DNA of 64,000 bases, from assembly GCF_026342015.1 (NCBI RefSeq), contig NZ_JAPENL010000002.1, positions 1,927,001-1,991,000 of the forward strand. The letters run 5' to 3'. Below, piece by piece: positions 34,206 to 42,475 of this stretch. The position numbers and the translations under genes were made by a program. This DNA is from Micromonospora lupini (GTDB taxonomy: Bacteria; Actinomycetota; Actinomycetes; Mycobacteriales; Micromonosporaceae). The notes below the pieces were generated by a model, which was not told where the DNA came from, searched no databases, and saw only the letters and a list, made by a program, of their open reading frames with translations. The stretch's first letter is position 1, and each line of letters begins with the position of its first letter.

Positions 34206-35654
34206 ATGCGTACGGGGAAGCCTTTCCGATCGACACGGGCCGTGGCCGCGGCCGCGCTGGCGTTGTGCGCCGCGCTGGCCCCCGCGGTGACTGTCGCGCC
34301 GGCGCCGGCTCAGGCCGCTGACACCGTCCGTGGCCTTCAGTGGTACCTGGACTACCTCAAGGTCCCCGCGGCCCACAAGATCACCAAGGGTGCGGGTGTC
34401 GTGGTCGCCGTCGTCGACACGGGTGTGGAGGCCAGCCATCCCGACCTGCGCGGGCAGGTGCTGGCGGGGCACGGCACCACCGCCGCGGCCGCGCGGGACG
34501 GCCGGCGTGACGACGATCCGGTGAAGGGGCATGGCACTCGGATGTCGGGTATCGTCGCCGCCCGCGGCGGTGGCGCGATGCACGAGTTGGGCATCGCACC
34601 GGCCGCCAAGATCCTCCCGGTTTCGATGAGTGATCGATTCAATGACGACGACGTGGCGATGGGTGTCCGGTGGGCGGCAGATGCCGGTGCCGACGTCATC
34701 AACCTCTCGCTCCGCAGCAGCACCAATACCGCGGCGGCGCCCGGTGTGGTGGATGCGATCAACTACGCCCTCGGCAAGAATGCCGTGGTGGTGGCCGCCG
34801 CCGGCAACATCGAGGACGGCGACCGGCAGGTCAGCTACCCGGCCAACATCCCCGGGGTCGTCGCCGTCACGGGGCTGGACAAGCGGGGCGGCTTCTTCGC
34901 CGGCTCGGTGCAGGGCCCGGAGGCCGTCATCGCTGGTCCGATGGACAGCATCATCGGTCCGGTGCCCAAGGCGGTCTCACCGAACGGCTACTCGCTGGGC
35001 AGCGGCACCAGTTCGGCGGCCGCCATCATCTCCGGGGTGGTGGCGCTGATCCGTTCCGAGTATCCGAAGCTCGACGCGGCCAACGTCATCAACCGGCTGA
35101 TCAAGACCGCTCGCGACGCCGGCCCGCCCGGCCGTGACCCGCAGTTCGGCTTCGGCACGGTCGATCTGCTGGCCGCGCTGACCCGGTCGGTACCGCCCGT
35201 GACGGCGAACCCGCTGCTGGAAAGCGCGGCGGCCGGCCCGACCCGCCCCGGCGGTGTCGCCCGGCCGGGCGACGACGACGGCCCGGCGGTTGAGTTCGGA
35301 GTGACGAACAAGGCCGGCGCCATCGTCCAGGTGGCGCTCTGCCTGGGCGTACCGATCATCGCGCTGATCGTCCTGCTGGTGGTGCTGCGACGCCGTAAGC
35401 GGCGCTCTCCGCCGGCCGGAAGCCCGTACCCCGGCGCACCAGGCACGCCGCCGCCCGGCTGGCCCGCGACCCCGCCGACACCGGCCGGGTACGGCCCGCC
35501 GCCGGGCCAGCCTGGGCCCGGATACCCGCCGCCCAGCTATCCCGCGCAGGGCCATCCGCCGGCGCCGACCGCTCCGGCGCCACCGCCGGGCGCGTCCGGC
35601 TGGCCGGGCTCGGCGTCACCGCCACCCGGCCCGCAGCAGCAGCAGCAAAAGTGA
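34206..35654 (+). CDS. mycP: Type VII secretion-associated serine protease mycosin
   Basis: ATG 34206 (GGGAGAG) gives 482 aa. A signal peptide (AVAAAALALCAALAPAVTVA...AQA) precedes a subtilase domain with Asp71 (VVAVVDTGVEASHPDL), His109 (VKGHGTRMSGIVAA) and Ser269 (GSGTSSAAAIISG). A C-terminal transmembrane helix (VQVALCLGVPIIALIVLLVVL), Arg/Lys stop-transfer and a Pro/Gly-rich cytoplasmic tail follow. Mycosins are essential ESX subunits that cap the periplasmic side and cleave some substrates. Unlike the second mycosin in this locus, it has no paired cysteines around the N-terminal extension. Confidence 0.94.
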   Translation: MRTGKPFRSTRAVAAAALALCAALAPAVTVAPAPAQAADTVRGLQWYLDYLKVPAAHKITKGAGVVVAVVDTGVEASHPDLRGQVLAGHGTTAAAARDGRRDDDPVKGHGTRMSGIVAARGGGAMHELGIAPAAKILPVSMSDRFNDDDVAMGVRWAADAGADVINLSLRSSTNTAAAPGVVDAINYALGKNAVVVAAAGNIEDGDRQVSYPANIPGVVAVTGLDKRGGFFAGSVQGPEAVIAGPMDSIIGPVPKAVSPNGYSLGSGTSSAAAIISGVVALIRSEYPKLDAANVINRLIKTARDAGPPGRDPQFGFGTVDLLAALTRSVPPVTANPLLESAAAGPTRPGGVARPGDDDGPAVEFGVTNKAGAIVQVALCLGVPIIALIVLLVVLRRRKRRSPPAGSPYPGAPGTPPPGWPATPPTPAGYGPPPGQPGPGYPPPSYPAQGHPPAPTAPAPPPGASGWPGSASPPPGPQQQQQK

Positions 35655-35691
35655 GCGCAGACCACCAGTCAGGGTTTCGGGGAGGGGACCG

Positions 35692-36255
35692 ATGACGGAC
35701 GACAGGACCAGCCAGCCGGCACGGTACGAGAACGACGACCTCTACATCCCGGTGCCGGTGGGCGGGTTTCCGACGTCGGGTCTGGCCATCACCGGCCTGG
35801 ACATCGACAACGTCAACCACGCCGAGACGCCGAAGGGCCTGGTCACCGCGCCCGGCGAGGCCGGAGTCAAGACGGAGTGGGACGCGACCAGCCTGGACTC
35901 GGCCATCACCTGGCTGGAGACCCACGCGGCGTACCTGAACAAGCTCTCCTACGACATGGTCGACATCCAGGATCTGATGGGTGGCGCGACCAGCGGCGTG
36001 GCTGGCGGAGCCGGCGGGCAGCCGAGCCCGCTCGGCGGGTTCGACTGGGCAGCCCGGTTGGCCGCCAAGCACCAGGGGCTCTACCAGGGCACCGAGTCCG
36101 GTGTCCGGAAGCTCTCGCAGAACCTGTACGACGCGGCGGAGGCGCTGCGCCAGGTCAAGCAGAACTACGAGACGGCGGAGGAACAGAACAGGATGTCCGC
36201 CGCCGACATGCAGCGTGTCTTCGGCGACGTGGCCGGCAACGGCGACGGTCGCTAG
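35692..36255 (+). CDS. ESX-associated helical protein with YxxxE signal
   Basis: A 187-aa protein. The N-terminal 65 residues are polar (DDLYIPVPVGGFPTSGLAIT); the rest is helical (SLDSAITWLETHAAYLNKLS; SGVRKLSQNLYDAAEALRQV). Tyr159-x3-Glu163 in QNYETAEEQN is a YxxxE secretion signal. Its C-terminal stretch matches the 122-aa protein at 24361-24729, and it is likewise followed (18 bp) by a large protein with low-complexity tail. Probably the smaller member of a secreted pair. No WXG motif. Confidence 0.8.
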   Translation: MTDDRTSQPARYENDDLYIPVPVGGFPTSGLAITGLDIDNVNHAETPKGLVTAPGEAGVKTEWDATSLDSAITWLETHAAYLNKLSYDMVDIQDLMGGATSGVAGGAGGQPSPLGGFDWAARLAAKHQGLYQGTESGVRKLSQNLYDAAEALRQVKQNYETAEEQNRMSAADMQRVFGDVAGNGDGR

Positions 36256-36273
36256 GACGGGGGAGGACGGCAG

Positions 36274-37593
36274 ATGGGCCTGAGCTGGGAAGAGATGTGC
36301 CAGAAGGTCGTCATCGACGGCCGGCCGGGGGACGTGACAAGCGCCGCCCTCGGCTGGGAACAGCTGATCAAGAATCTGAACAACGTCAAGCAGAGCCTCG
36401 ACACCAACATCAAGGACCTGGGTACGACCTGGAAGGGCCCGGCGTACGAGGCGTTCAAGGGTCACGTCGAGCAGATCTCCAAGGACACCGGGCAGATCGT
36501 GGCGGACACGGAGAAGGGCAACGGCATCGTCCAGTCGCTCAAGGACGCCGCCGACAAGCTCACCGTGGCCCAGCGGGACTTCCCGATCCCGGCGACCTGC
36601 GTCAACGACGTCCTGGAGGCGCGCAACGCCAAGCTGACCCTCGGGGTCGGCTTCTTCGAGGCGAAGGTCTCGCCGGACTTCCTGGGCTGGTTCGACCCGG
36701 TGACCGCGATCGCCGACTGGATCAACGACCAGTCCGAGGACGCCGCCAGGGTCTTCCAGCAGGTGAGCGACGACTACCAGGCCCTCGCGCCCGGCCACCC
36801 GGGTGAGGCCGGAAACATCGGCACGGGTGACCCGACCAACCAGATTCCCAAATTGGACAATGGTGGTGGCGGTGGGGGCGGGGGCGGTGGAGTGCCGAAG
36901 CTCGGCGGCGGTCCATCCGCCGGCGACCTGGGTGCGAAGCCCTCGATCGGTGCCACCGCCATGCCGGACACCGGCAACCTGCCCAGCGGCTCAGGCGCCC
37001 ACCCGGATCTCTCCGGCGGGTACGACTCGGGCACGGGTAACTATCCGGGCACCGGTGGCGTCCCGGGCGTCGGCGGCGCGGGCGACGAGTTCAGCAGCGG
37101 CCTCGCGGGTGCGGGCGGCGGCGGTTCGCCCGGCCTTGGCTCCGGCCTCGGAGGCGGCGGCGGCCTGGGCTCGTCCGGTGGTCTCGGCAGCGGCGGCGGC
37201 GCGGGCAGCGCCGGCGCACTCGCGGGTGGCGGCGCGCTCGGCCGGGCGGTCTCCCCGGGCATGGGCCCGATGATGGGTGGCGGCGCGGCGGGTGCCGGTC
37301 GCGGCGGTGGCCGGGGCGCCGGTGGTCGACTCGGTGCCGGCGGCAAGCTGGGCGGCGGCATGGCCCCCGGCATGGGTGGCGCCGCCGGTGGCGGCGGCGC
37401 CGGCCGGGGCGGCGCCGGGCGCGGCGCGGCGGGTGCCGGCCGGGGTGCGGGTGCTCGGGGCGCCGGTGGCGTGGCCGGGGCGGGCGGCGGCGCCGGCTAC
37501 GGCGAGGAGGACACCGCCCGCAACACCTGGCTGGAGGAGGACGAGGACGTGTGGGGCGCGGACGGCGGCGGCACCTCCGGCATCCTGCGCTGA
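36274..37593 (+). CDS. Large WXG100-type ESX protein with Gly-rich tail
   Basis: A 439-aa protein. Residues 1-185 are helical with a W53-K-G turn (IKDLGTTWKGPAYEAFKGHV), typical of WXG100/PPE-like substrates. From residue 195 it is dominated by Gly (GGGGGGGGGG, GLGSGLGGGGGLGSSGGLGS), then Gly/Ala/Arg repeats (GRGGAGRGAAGAGRGAGARG). It ends with an acidic tail NTWLEEDEDVWGADGGGTSG followed by ILR. That tail parallels the end of the protein at 23112-24368. Likely a secreted or surface-exposed substrate. A perfect 18-bp hairpin follows the stop. Confidence 0.85.
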   Translation: MGLSWEEMCQKVVIDGRPGDVTSAALGWEQLIKNLNNVKQSLDTNIKDLGTTWKGPAYEAFKGHVEQISKDTGQIVADTEKGNGIVQSLKDAADKLTVAQRDFPIPATCVNDVLEARNAKLTLGVGFFEAKVSPDFLGWFDPVTAIADWINDQSEDAARVFQQVSDDYQALAPGHPGEAGNIGTGDPTNQIPKLDNGGGGGGGGGGVPKLGGGPSAGDLGAKPSIGATAMPDTGNLPSGSGAHPDLSGGYDSGTGNYPGTGGVPGVGGAGDEFSSGLAGAGGGGSPGLGSGLGGGGGLGSSGGLGSGGGAGSAGALAGGGALGRAVSPGMGPMMGGGAAGAGRGGGRGAGGRLGAGGKLGGGMAPGMGGAAGGGGAGRGGAGRGAAGAGRGAGARGAGGVAGAGGGAGYGEEDTARNTWLEEDEDVWGADGGGTSGILR

Positions 37594-37599
37594 GCTTTC

Positions 37600-37644
37600 G
37601 CGCCACGGCGCTGCTGCGGTTCGCGAGCAGCAGCGCCGTGGCGC
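37600..37644 (+). terminator. Perfect 18-bp hairpin terminator
   Basis: GCGCCACGGCGCTGCTGC (37600-37617) pairs completely with 37627-37644 around a nine-base loop, starting six bases after the stop of the large ESX gene. Confidence 0.9.
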
Positions 37645-37650
37645 ATTCCA

Positions 37651-37700
37651 CGGCCGCACCCGCCGCGCCACGGCCGCACCCGCCGCGCCACGGCCGCATC
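37651..37700. repeat. 20-bp tandem repeat
   Basis: CGGCCGCACCCGCCGCGCCA occurs twice in perfect tandem (37651-37670, 37671-37690) with a partial third copy (CGGCCGCA). The region 37645-37824 otherwise shows no gene and separates the two convergent ESX transcription units. Confidence 0.85.
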
Positions 37701-37824
37701 GCCGGGCCACCCGGCAGGGCCGTGCGTCGGGTCAGCGCCGTGCTGCCGGCCCGGGCCGTGTCGCGTGTCCGCGCCGTGAATCAGCCTGGTGCTGTGGGCC
37801 GTCGCCGTGGGCGCGCGCCGGCGG

Positions 37825-39060
37825 TCAGCCGGTGACCGGTTCGTCGGTACGGCGGCCCGGGCGCCAGCCGCGTCGGCGGCCGCGCGCCATGATCGGGCGT
37901 GTGATCAGCAGCAGTACGGCGAGCAGGGCTCCCACCGCGGCGGCCCAGATCGCGACTGTGCGCTGCCAGCTCAGCGGGTCGACGGGAGGGGCGGGTGCGG
38001 CGAGCCTGCCGACCGGCGGGTTGGTGCGGGCGCCCAGCAGGCTCGACACCGCCCGGTACGGGTTGACCACGCCGTAGCCGACTTCGGCGTTGCGCCCCTG
38101 CGGCGGGTTGTCCGCCGTCCGCTCCAGCCGGTCGCCGACCTGCTCCGGGGTGAGATCCGGGTAGGCGGCCCGAACCAGCGCCGCCACCCCTGAGACGTAC
38201 GCGGCGGCGAAGCTGGTGCCGCCCGTCGGCTCGGCGCGGTAGCCGGATCCACCCGGCGCCGGGCCGACGATGTTCAGTCCCGGTGCGGCGACGTCGACGA
38301 AGGTGCCGCTGACCGAGGTGCCCACGTGCCCGCCCTGCTCGTCCACGCCACCGACGGCGATCACCCCGGGGTACGCCGCCGGGTAGGCGGGCCTGTCCTC
38401 CTGGGTCTCCTGCCGGTTGCCGGCGGCGGCGACCAGCACCACCCGCTTGGCGAGGGCGCGTTCGACGGCCCGTGCCAGTTCGGGGCGGGGCAGGGTCACC
38501 AGGGACAGGTTGATCACGTCGGCGCCGTTGTCGACAGCCCAGTCGATGGCTGCGGCGATCTGCCCGGGCAGCGCCTCGTCGTTGGTGCCCTTGGCGTCCG
38601 GCAGGACCCGGATGGGAAGGATGCGCGCCGCCGGGGCGACACCGCTGAACGGCACCCCGGTGCCATCCTTGCCGGCGATGATGCCGGCGACCATCGTGCC
38701 GTGGCCGGCCAGGTCGCACTGACCCCGGTTGGCCGGCAGGTTGTTGAAGTCGCGCCCCTCGAGCACCTGACCCTTCAGGGCCGGGTGGATTGCGGAGACT
38801 CCGGAGTCGATGACCGCAACCGTCACCCCGGCTCCCCGGGAGAGCGGCCACGCCGCGGCCGGATCCACCCTGCGCAGTGCCCACGGCATCTGGACCAGGC
38901 CGTCCTCGCCGGCCGGGCCGCAGGTGGGCGCCGCCGCGACCGCCGGGGTGGAGGGGACCACCAGGGCGGCGCCGAGCAGGGCCGCAAGCGTTCCACTGAG
39001 GACGGCTCGGACGGCACGGCGGGACGGCTCGGTCGCGCTCGGCGGCAGGCATTCGCGCAC
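37825..39060 (-). CDS. Second mycosin-type S8 protease
   Basis: GTG 39060 gives 411 aa. Signal peptide (AVLSGTLAALLGAALVVPST...VAA), subtilase domain with Asp85 (TVAVIDSGVSAIHPAL), His120 (DLAGHGTMVAGII) and Ser283 (GGTSFAAAYVSG), then a C-terminal helix (TVAIWAAAVGALLAVLLLIT) and short basic tail. Cys47 in the N-terminal extension and Cys115 before the catalytic His could form the disulfide described in mycobacterial mycosins. It points towards the ESX genes from the far end, separated by a terminator and tandem repeats. Its role beside the first mycosin (redundant, or substrate-specific) is unknown. Confidence 0.9.
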   Translation of the reverse strand: MRECLPPSATEPSRRAVRAVLSGTLAALLGAALVVPSTPAVAAAPTCGPAGEDGLVQMPWALRRVDPAAAWPLSRGAGVTVAVIDSGVSAIHPALKGQVLEGRDFNNLPANRGQCDLAGHGTMVAGIIAGKDGTGVPFSGVAPAARILPIRVLPDAKGTNDEALPGQIAAAIDWAVDNGADVINLSLVTLPRPELARAVERALAKRVVLVAAAGNRQETQEDRPAYPAAYPGVIAVGGVDEQGGHVGTSVSGTFVDVAAPGLNIVGPAPGGSGYRAEPTGGTSFAAAYVSGVAALVRAAYPDLTPEQVGDRLERTADNPPQGRNAEVGYGVVNPYRAVSSLLGARTNPPVGRLAAPAPPVDPLSWQRTVAIWAAAVGALLAVLLLITRPIMARGRRRGWRPGRRTDEPVTG

Positions 39061-39200
39061 CCGCAGAGATTACCGCTGCGCCGCGCCGGGCAGCGGCCCA
39101 CCGACGCCGCTATGGCGGGGGACGCCACTCCGGCGGGGAACGGGGACGCCGTTCGGGGCCGGCACGGCCGTCGACGTTCAGCGCTGCCGCGAGGTCGCGG

Positions 39201-39530
39201 TCAGGGTCGGGACGTGACGTCGTCGACGGGTGCGTCGGCGAAGAGCGCGAGGAGGGCACCGACCTGGCGGTCGGCCTCGGCGGGGTGCCGGAACCGGCCG
39301 GCCGGGTTCAGGGTGTACTCGTTGCGGCGGCCCACCCGGGTGCGGTGCAGGTAACCGCCGGCCTCCAGGTCGGCGACGATGGCCTGGGCGGCCCGTTCGG
39401 TGACGCCCACCTCGGCCGCCACGTCACGTAGTCGAGCGGTGGGGTCGCGAGCGATGGCCAGCAGCACATGCCCATGGTTGGTCAGGAACGTCCAGTTCCG
39501 GCCGCCTCCGGCCGTCGCCGCGCTCGCCAT
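39201..39530 (-). CDS. Winged helix-turn-helix transcriptional regulator
   Basis: A 109-aa protein with a MarR/ArsR-like winged helix: WTFLTNHGHVLLAIARDPTA, recognition region RDVAAEVGVTERAAQAIVAD, wing LHRTRVGRRNEYTLNP. The C-terminal 25 residues (VGALLALFADAP) are short and no ligand domain is seen. It is divergent from the carbonic anhydrase gene across an unusually AT-rich 240-bp region and may control it. Confidence 0.85.
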   Translation of the reverse strand: MASAATAGGGRNWTFLTNHGHVLLAIARDPTARLRDVAAEVGVTERAAQAIVADLEAGGYLHRTRVGRRNEYTLNPAGRFRHPAEADRQVGALLALFADAPVDDVTSRP

Positions 39531-39625
39531 CGTGGCGCCGCCTCTCCGGTTGTCCGCCCCACCCTATGCCGCCGGTGTGTCGAGCCAGGTGCCGACCGGC
39601 CGGCCGGCCCCGGTGGCCGAGATCG

Positions 39626-39685
39626 TTTCGGGTTCTACGTATGAAATCTAAATCACGCATACCTTGACGCATCTTGCGGTGCGTG
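39626..39685. promoter_or_regulatory. AT-rich divergent regulatory region
   Basis: TTTCGGGTTCTACGTATGAA and AATCTAAATCACGCATACC stand out from the GC-rich surroundings. CACGCA (39654) and TGCGTG (39680) are inverted, with TTGACG at 39664-39669 between them. It probably holds the promoters of the regulator (minus) and carbonic anhydrase (plus); exact elements are not resolved. Confidence 0.45.
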
Positions 39686-39772
39686 TGACCGTGGAGCCCG
39701 AGCCAGCGCCCACCGCCGGCCCGGCTGAAAAGCCTGTTGAGCAGGTCAAACGCCTAGAGACGAGGTGCGGTA

Positions 39773-40501
39773 ATGAGCCGTCCCGGTACGCCTGGCGCGC
39801 AGCCGGGCCCGCAGCGGGCCGCCGATCGAGCGCCGATGTCTACCGAGCCGGCCCGAGCCTTCGCCGAGCTGGCCGCCGGCAACCGCCGCTTCGTCGGCGG
39901 AGCGCCGCGCCATCCCAACCAGGACGCCGGGCACCGGGCCGCCGTGGCCGACGGGCAGCACCCGTTCGCGGTGATCGTGGGCTGCTCCGACTCCCGGTTG
40001 GCCGCCGAGATCATCTTCGATCGGGGGCTTGGTGATCTCTTCGTCGTCCGCACGGCCGGGCACACCGCCGGCCCGGAGGTGCTGGGCAGCGTGGAGTACG
40101 CGGTGACCGTGCTCGGCACCCCGCTTGTGGTGGTGCTCGGCCACGACTCGTGCGGCGCCGTGCAGGCCGCCCGCGAGGCCGCCGCCACCGGCATCGCGCC
40201 TCCCGGGCACCTTCCCGCGGTGGTCGACGCGGTGCTGCCCAGCCTGCGGCGGGCCACGGCCGAGGGCGTCGCCGACATCGACGGCATCGTCGACATCCAC
40301 ATCGCGCAGACAGTCGAAACGCTGCTCGCGCAGTCGCCCGTGCTGGCGGACGAGGTGGCGCAGGGGCGGTGTGCGGTGGTGGGCATGTCGTACCGGCTCG
40401 CCGCCGGTGTGGTGCGCCCGGTGACCCCCGTACCGTCGGGTGCTGCGACGTTCGACGCGCCCGGCGCCTCGGACGACCCGGCAGCTTCCGCCGCCGCCTG
40501 A
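39773..40501 (+). CDS. Beta-class carbonic anhydrase
   Basis: A 242-aa protein. GAGGTG lies before the ATG. Zn ligands Cys71 (IVGCSDSRL), His124 and Cys127 (LGHDSCGAV) and the Asp73-Arg75 dyad are all present, as is the family stretch DLFVVRTAGHTAG. It interconverts CO2 and bicarbonate in the cytosol. The N-terminal 20 residues and the C-terminal 25 are disordered extensions. A strong bidirectional hairpin follows. Confidence 0.95.
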   Translation: MSRPGTPGAQPGPQRAADRAPMSTEPARAFAELAAGNRRFVGGAPRHPNQDAGHRAAVADGQHPFAVIVGCSDSRLAAEIIFDRGLGDLFVVRTAGHTAGPEVLGSVEYAVTVLGTPLVVVLGHDSCGAVQAAREAAATGIAPPGHLPAVVDAVLPSLRRATAEGVADIDGIVDIHIAQTVETLLAQSPVLADEVAQGRCAVVGMSYRLAAGVVRPVTPVPSGAATFDAPGASDDPAASAAA

Positions 40502-40521
40502 CGCTCCGCCGCCGGACACGA

Positions 40522-40556
40522 CGAGGGCCGCCCCGCCGGATGCGGGACGGCCCTCG
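40522..40556. terminator. Bidirectional hairpin terminator
   Basis: CGAGGGCCGCCCCGC pairs with GCGGGACGGCCCTCG (14 of 15 bp) with a five-base loop, between the convergent carbonic anhydrase and coiled-coil wall protein genes. Confidence 0.88.
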
Positions 40557-40573
40557 GACTCCTGACTGCCGGG

Positions 40574-41593
40574 TCAGAGCAGCGACATGTGCACGTGGTC
40601 GGTGTGGTTCGACGGCCCGCTGTACGACTTCCAGCCGGTCGCCGGGAACCAGATCTGCCGGTTCCAGATCACGTAGTAGATGCCGAGGCGGTCGGCGTTG
40701 CGGATGAGGAACGCGGCGACGTTGTTGCCGTACATGCGGGTGTCGTTGTTGTGCCACGGGCTGAAGCCGCTCTTCTGCAACGACCAGTCACAGGCGCGGC
40801 CCTTCGGGTGCTCGTACGGGCCACCGTTGCGGTGGCAGCCGACGAACCGGTTGAACCCGGCCCGCTTGACCTCCTTGTAGGCGTGCAGGGTGCGCGGCGT
40901 GACGCAACCGGAGGTGGTGGGGTCCTTCTCGCTGCACGACTGCGGCTTCCAGTCACCGTCGGCGGTGCGACCCGGGCCGATCCGGGCGACAGGGGAGGTG
41001 GCGTCCACCAGGCCGCCGGTGAAACCCTGACCACCGACCAGTGCGAGCGACTTCTCCGCGTCGCGCTTGTCCTTCGCCATCAGGGCGGTCTGCTTCTGCT
41101 GCTCGCGGACCTCCGCGTCGAGGGCCAGCTTGGCCTGCTCCGCGCGGGCCTTTACCGCGTTGACCTCGGCGAGCTTCTTCTCGTTGACCATGTTCATCTC
41201 GTCGAGCGCCGCGGCCCGTCGGACGAACGAGTCCGGGGCGTCGCTCTCCAGCAGCATCGCGATCGCGCCGATCCGTCCGGTCCGGTACGACTGGGCGGCG
41301 ATCTGCGCGACCTGCGGTTCCAGCGCCGCCAGGTCGGCCTTGGCCCGGTCGACCTCCAGCGCCAGCTCGAGCTGCCGCTTCTTGGACTTGTCCAGCTTGG
41401 ACTTGGCCGCCACGTAGTCCCGGTTGGTCTGCTCGATCACGTCGTCGAGCAGCTTGGGCTCGTCCTCCTGCTCGTGCCCGGACGGTGTGGGGGTCGTCGG
41501 GGCGGCGTGGGCCGGGAGGGGTCCGGCGAACACGGTCAGCGCGGCGAGCACGGCCACCACGGGTGTCAACCAGCGGCGTAGGGGTGCCGTCAC
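40574..41593 (-). CDS. Secreted coiled-coil protein with ARB_07466-like C-terminal domain
   Basis: GTG 41593 behind GGAAGGGAAC gives 339 aa. Signal peptide (LTPVVAVLAALTVFAGPLPAHA), a long coiled coil (residues 45-190; YVAAKSKLDKSKKRQLELAL, EQAKLALDAEVREQQKQTAL) as in RipC/CwlO-type wall proteins, and a C-terminal domain with RFVGCHRNGGPYEHPKGRAC, DWSLQ and NHTDHVHMSLL, whose His/Asp residues resemble a Zn-binding peptidase-like fold. It probably acts at or on the cell wall. Expression is likely set by the c-di-AMP riboswitch directly upstream, which commonly controls actinobacterial wall-remodelling genes. Confidence 0.88.
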   Translation of the reverse strand: MTAPLRRWLTPVVAVLAALTVFAGPLPAHAAPTTPTPSGHEQEDEPKLLDDVIEQTNRDYVAAKSKLDKSKKRQLELALEVDRAKADLAALEPQVAQIAAQSYRTGRIGAIAMLLESDAPDSFVRRAAALDEMNMVNEKKLAEVNAVKARAEQAKLALDAEVREQQKQTALMAKDKRDAEKSLALVGGQGFTGGLVDATSPVARIGPGRTADGDWKPQSCSEKDPTTSGCVTPRTLHAYKEVKRAGFNRFVGCHRNGGPYEHPKGRACDWSLQKSGFSPWHNNDTRMYGNNVAAFLIRNADRLGIYYVIWNRQIWFPATGWKSYSGPSNHTDHVHMSLL

Positions 41594-41603
41594 AATGTTC
41601 CCT

Positions 41604-41790
41604 TCCGTCGACCGCCGACCGGGTTAGCTGACGGGTTCGGGGCGGAAGTGGCCCCTACCGCTGACGCGGATTCACCCCACATACCTGGGTCCCCGGCTCG
41701 CCGGTTGGCGATTGGGCGGTGGCACCGCAGGCGCCGCTGCGCGCCTTCGTCGGTGACCGGCAGCGAGGTTACCCGAGAGTCCACCGCCTG
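41604..41790 (-). ncRNA. Cyclic di-AMP (ydaO-yuaA) riboswitch
   Basis: On the minus strand, in the leader of the wall-protein gene, the conserved blocks of the ydaO-yuaA family occur in order: GAGCCGGGGACCCAGG, then GGGGTGAATCCGC (near 41667-41679), then CCCGAACCCGTCAGCTAACC (near 41621-41640) and GGCGGTCGACGGAAGGG leading to the ribosome site. These match actinobacterial c-di-AMP riboswitches, which switch off wall hydrolase genes when c-di-AMP is high. The 5' boundary (about 41790) is approximate. Confidence 0.9.
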
Positions 41791-41894
41791 AGCTACGTCC
41801 TGATGCCGACTAAAAGCGTCATTTCGCCATGGCGTTGAGTGACCAGTGACGCGGTTCTCAGGGCGGGTGCCCGATCCGGTCACGCTGAGGAGTG

Positions 41895-42475
41895 TCACCA
41901 TGCCGTATCCGTGCTCCTGTTCGGCTCTGGCCACCTGTCGGTGGCGGTGGATGGGGTGTGCTCCGCTCGCGGTCGAGCCCGTCGGGCCGACCCGTTGGCG
42001 GGGAGCTGAGGGCGGCCAGTGCCTCCGTCCGGTCCGCGCGGGGGCGGCGTGCCGCGCTGGTGCTCGGCGATGTTCCCGCTGTTGACGGCGGGATCGGTCG
42101 GGTCGGTCAGCGCGACCAGGACGACCTCGTCGCCGACCTCGACCCGCGGCGCGCCGGGCCCGGCGGGAACGGGCGTCCGCACCTGCTGGCCTGAGCTGCG
42201 CCCGTCCTCGATCCGTACGTCCACGGTTCCGCACGGTCCGGTGGCCGGCGTGCCCTCCGGGTCGGCCGACGGTGGGCAGGGTTCGGTCACCACACGGGCC
42301 ACCGGCCGTGGTGGCGCGGCGCGTCGGTGCCACCGCCGGCCTGCGGCACCCCGTCCCGTGGCCAGAGCACCACGGCGACGACGGTGGCCACGAAGAGCGG
42401 CACCACCGTCGCGACGAGGATCCGTCGTACCCGGGGCGGGGCGGGACGAGCGGAACGGCTGTGGTCGGAACCCAA
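41895..42475 (-). pseudogene. Decayed yibE/F-like gene (5' remnant)
   Basis: From a TTG at 42475 the minus strand reads LGSDHSRSARPAPPRVRRIL then a hydrophobic helix (VATVVPLFVATVVAVVLWP), the start of actinobacterial YibE/F proteins. Near 42300 the frame shifts. The new frame continues with the family's extracytoplasmic part: ARVVTEPCPPSADPEG, VRIEDGRSSGQQV, PAGPGAPRVEVGDEVVLVAL and AEHQRGTP. The multi-helix remainder of YibE/F is absent; a stop comes at 41895 after unrelated residues. So there is at least one frameshift plus a 3' deletion. Intact YibE/F proteins are membrane proteins of unclear function. Confidence 0.72.

Noticed and set aside
37651..37700. CRISPR array
   Set aside because: Only two exact 20-bp copies in direct tandem, without spacers and without cas genes.
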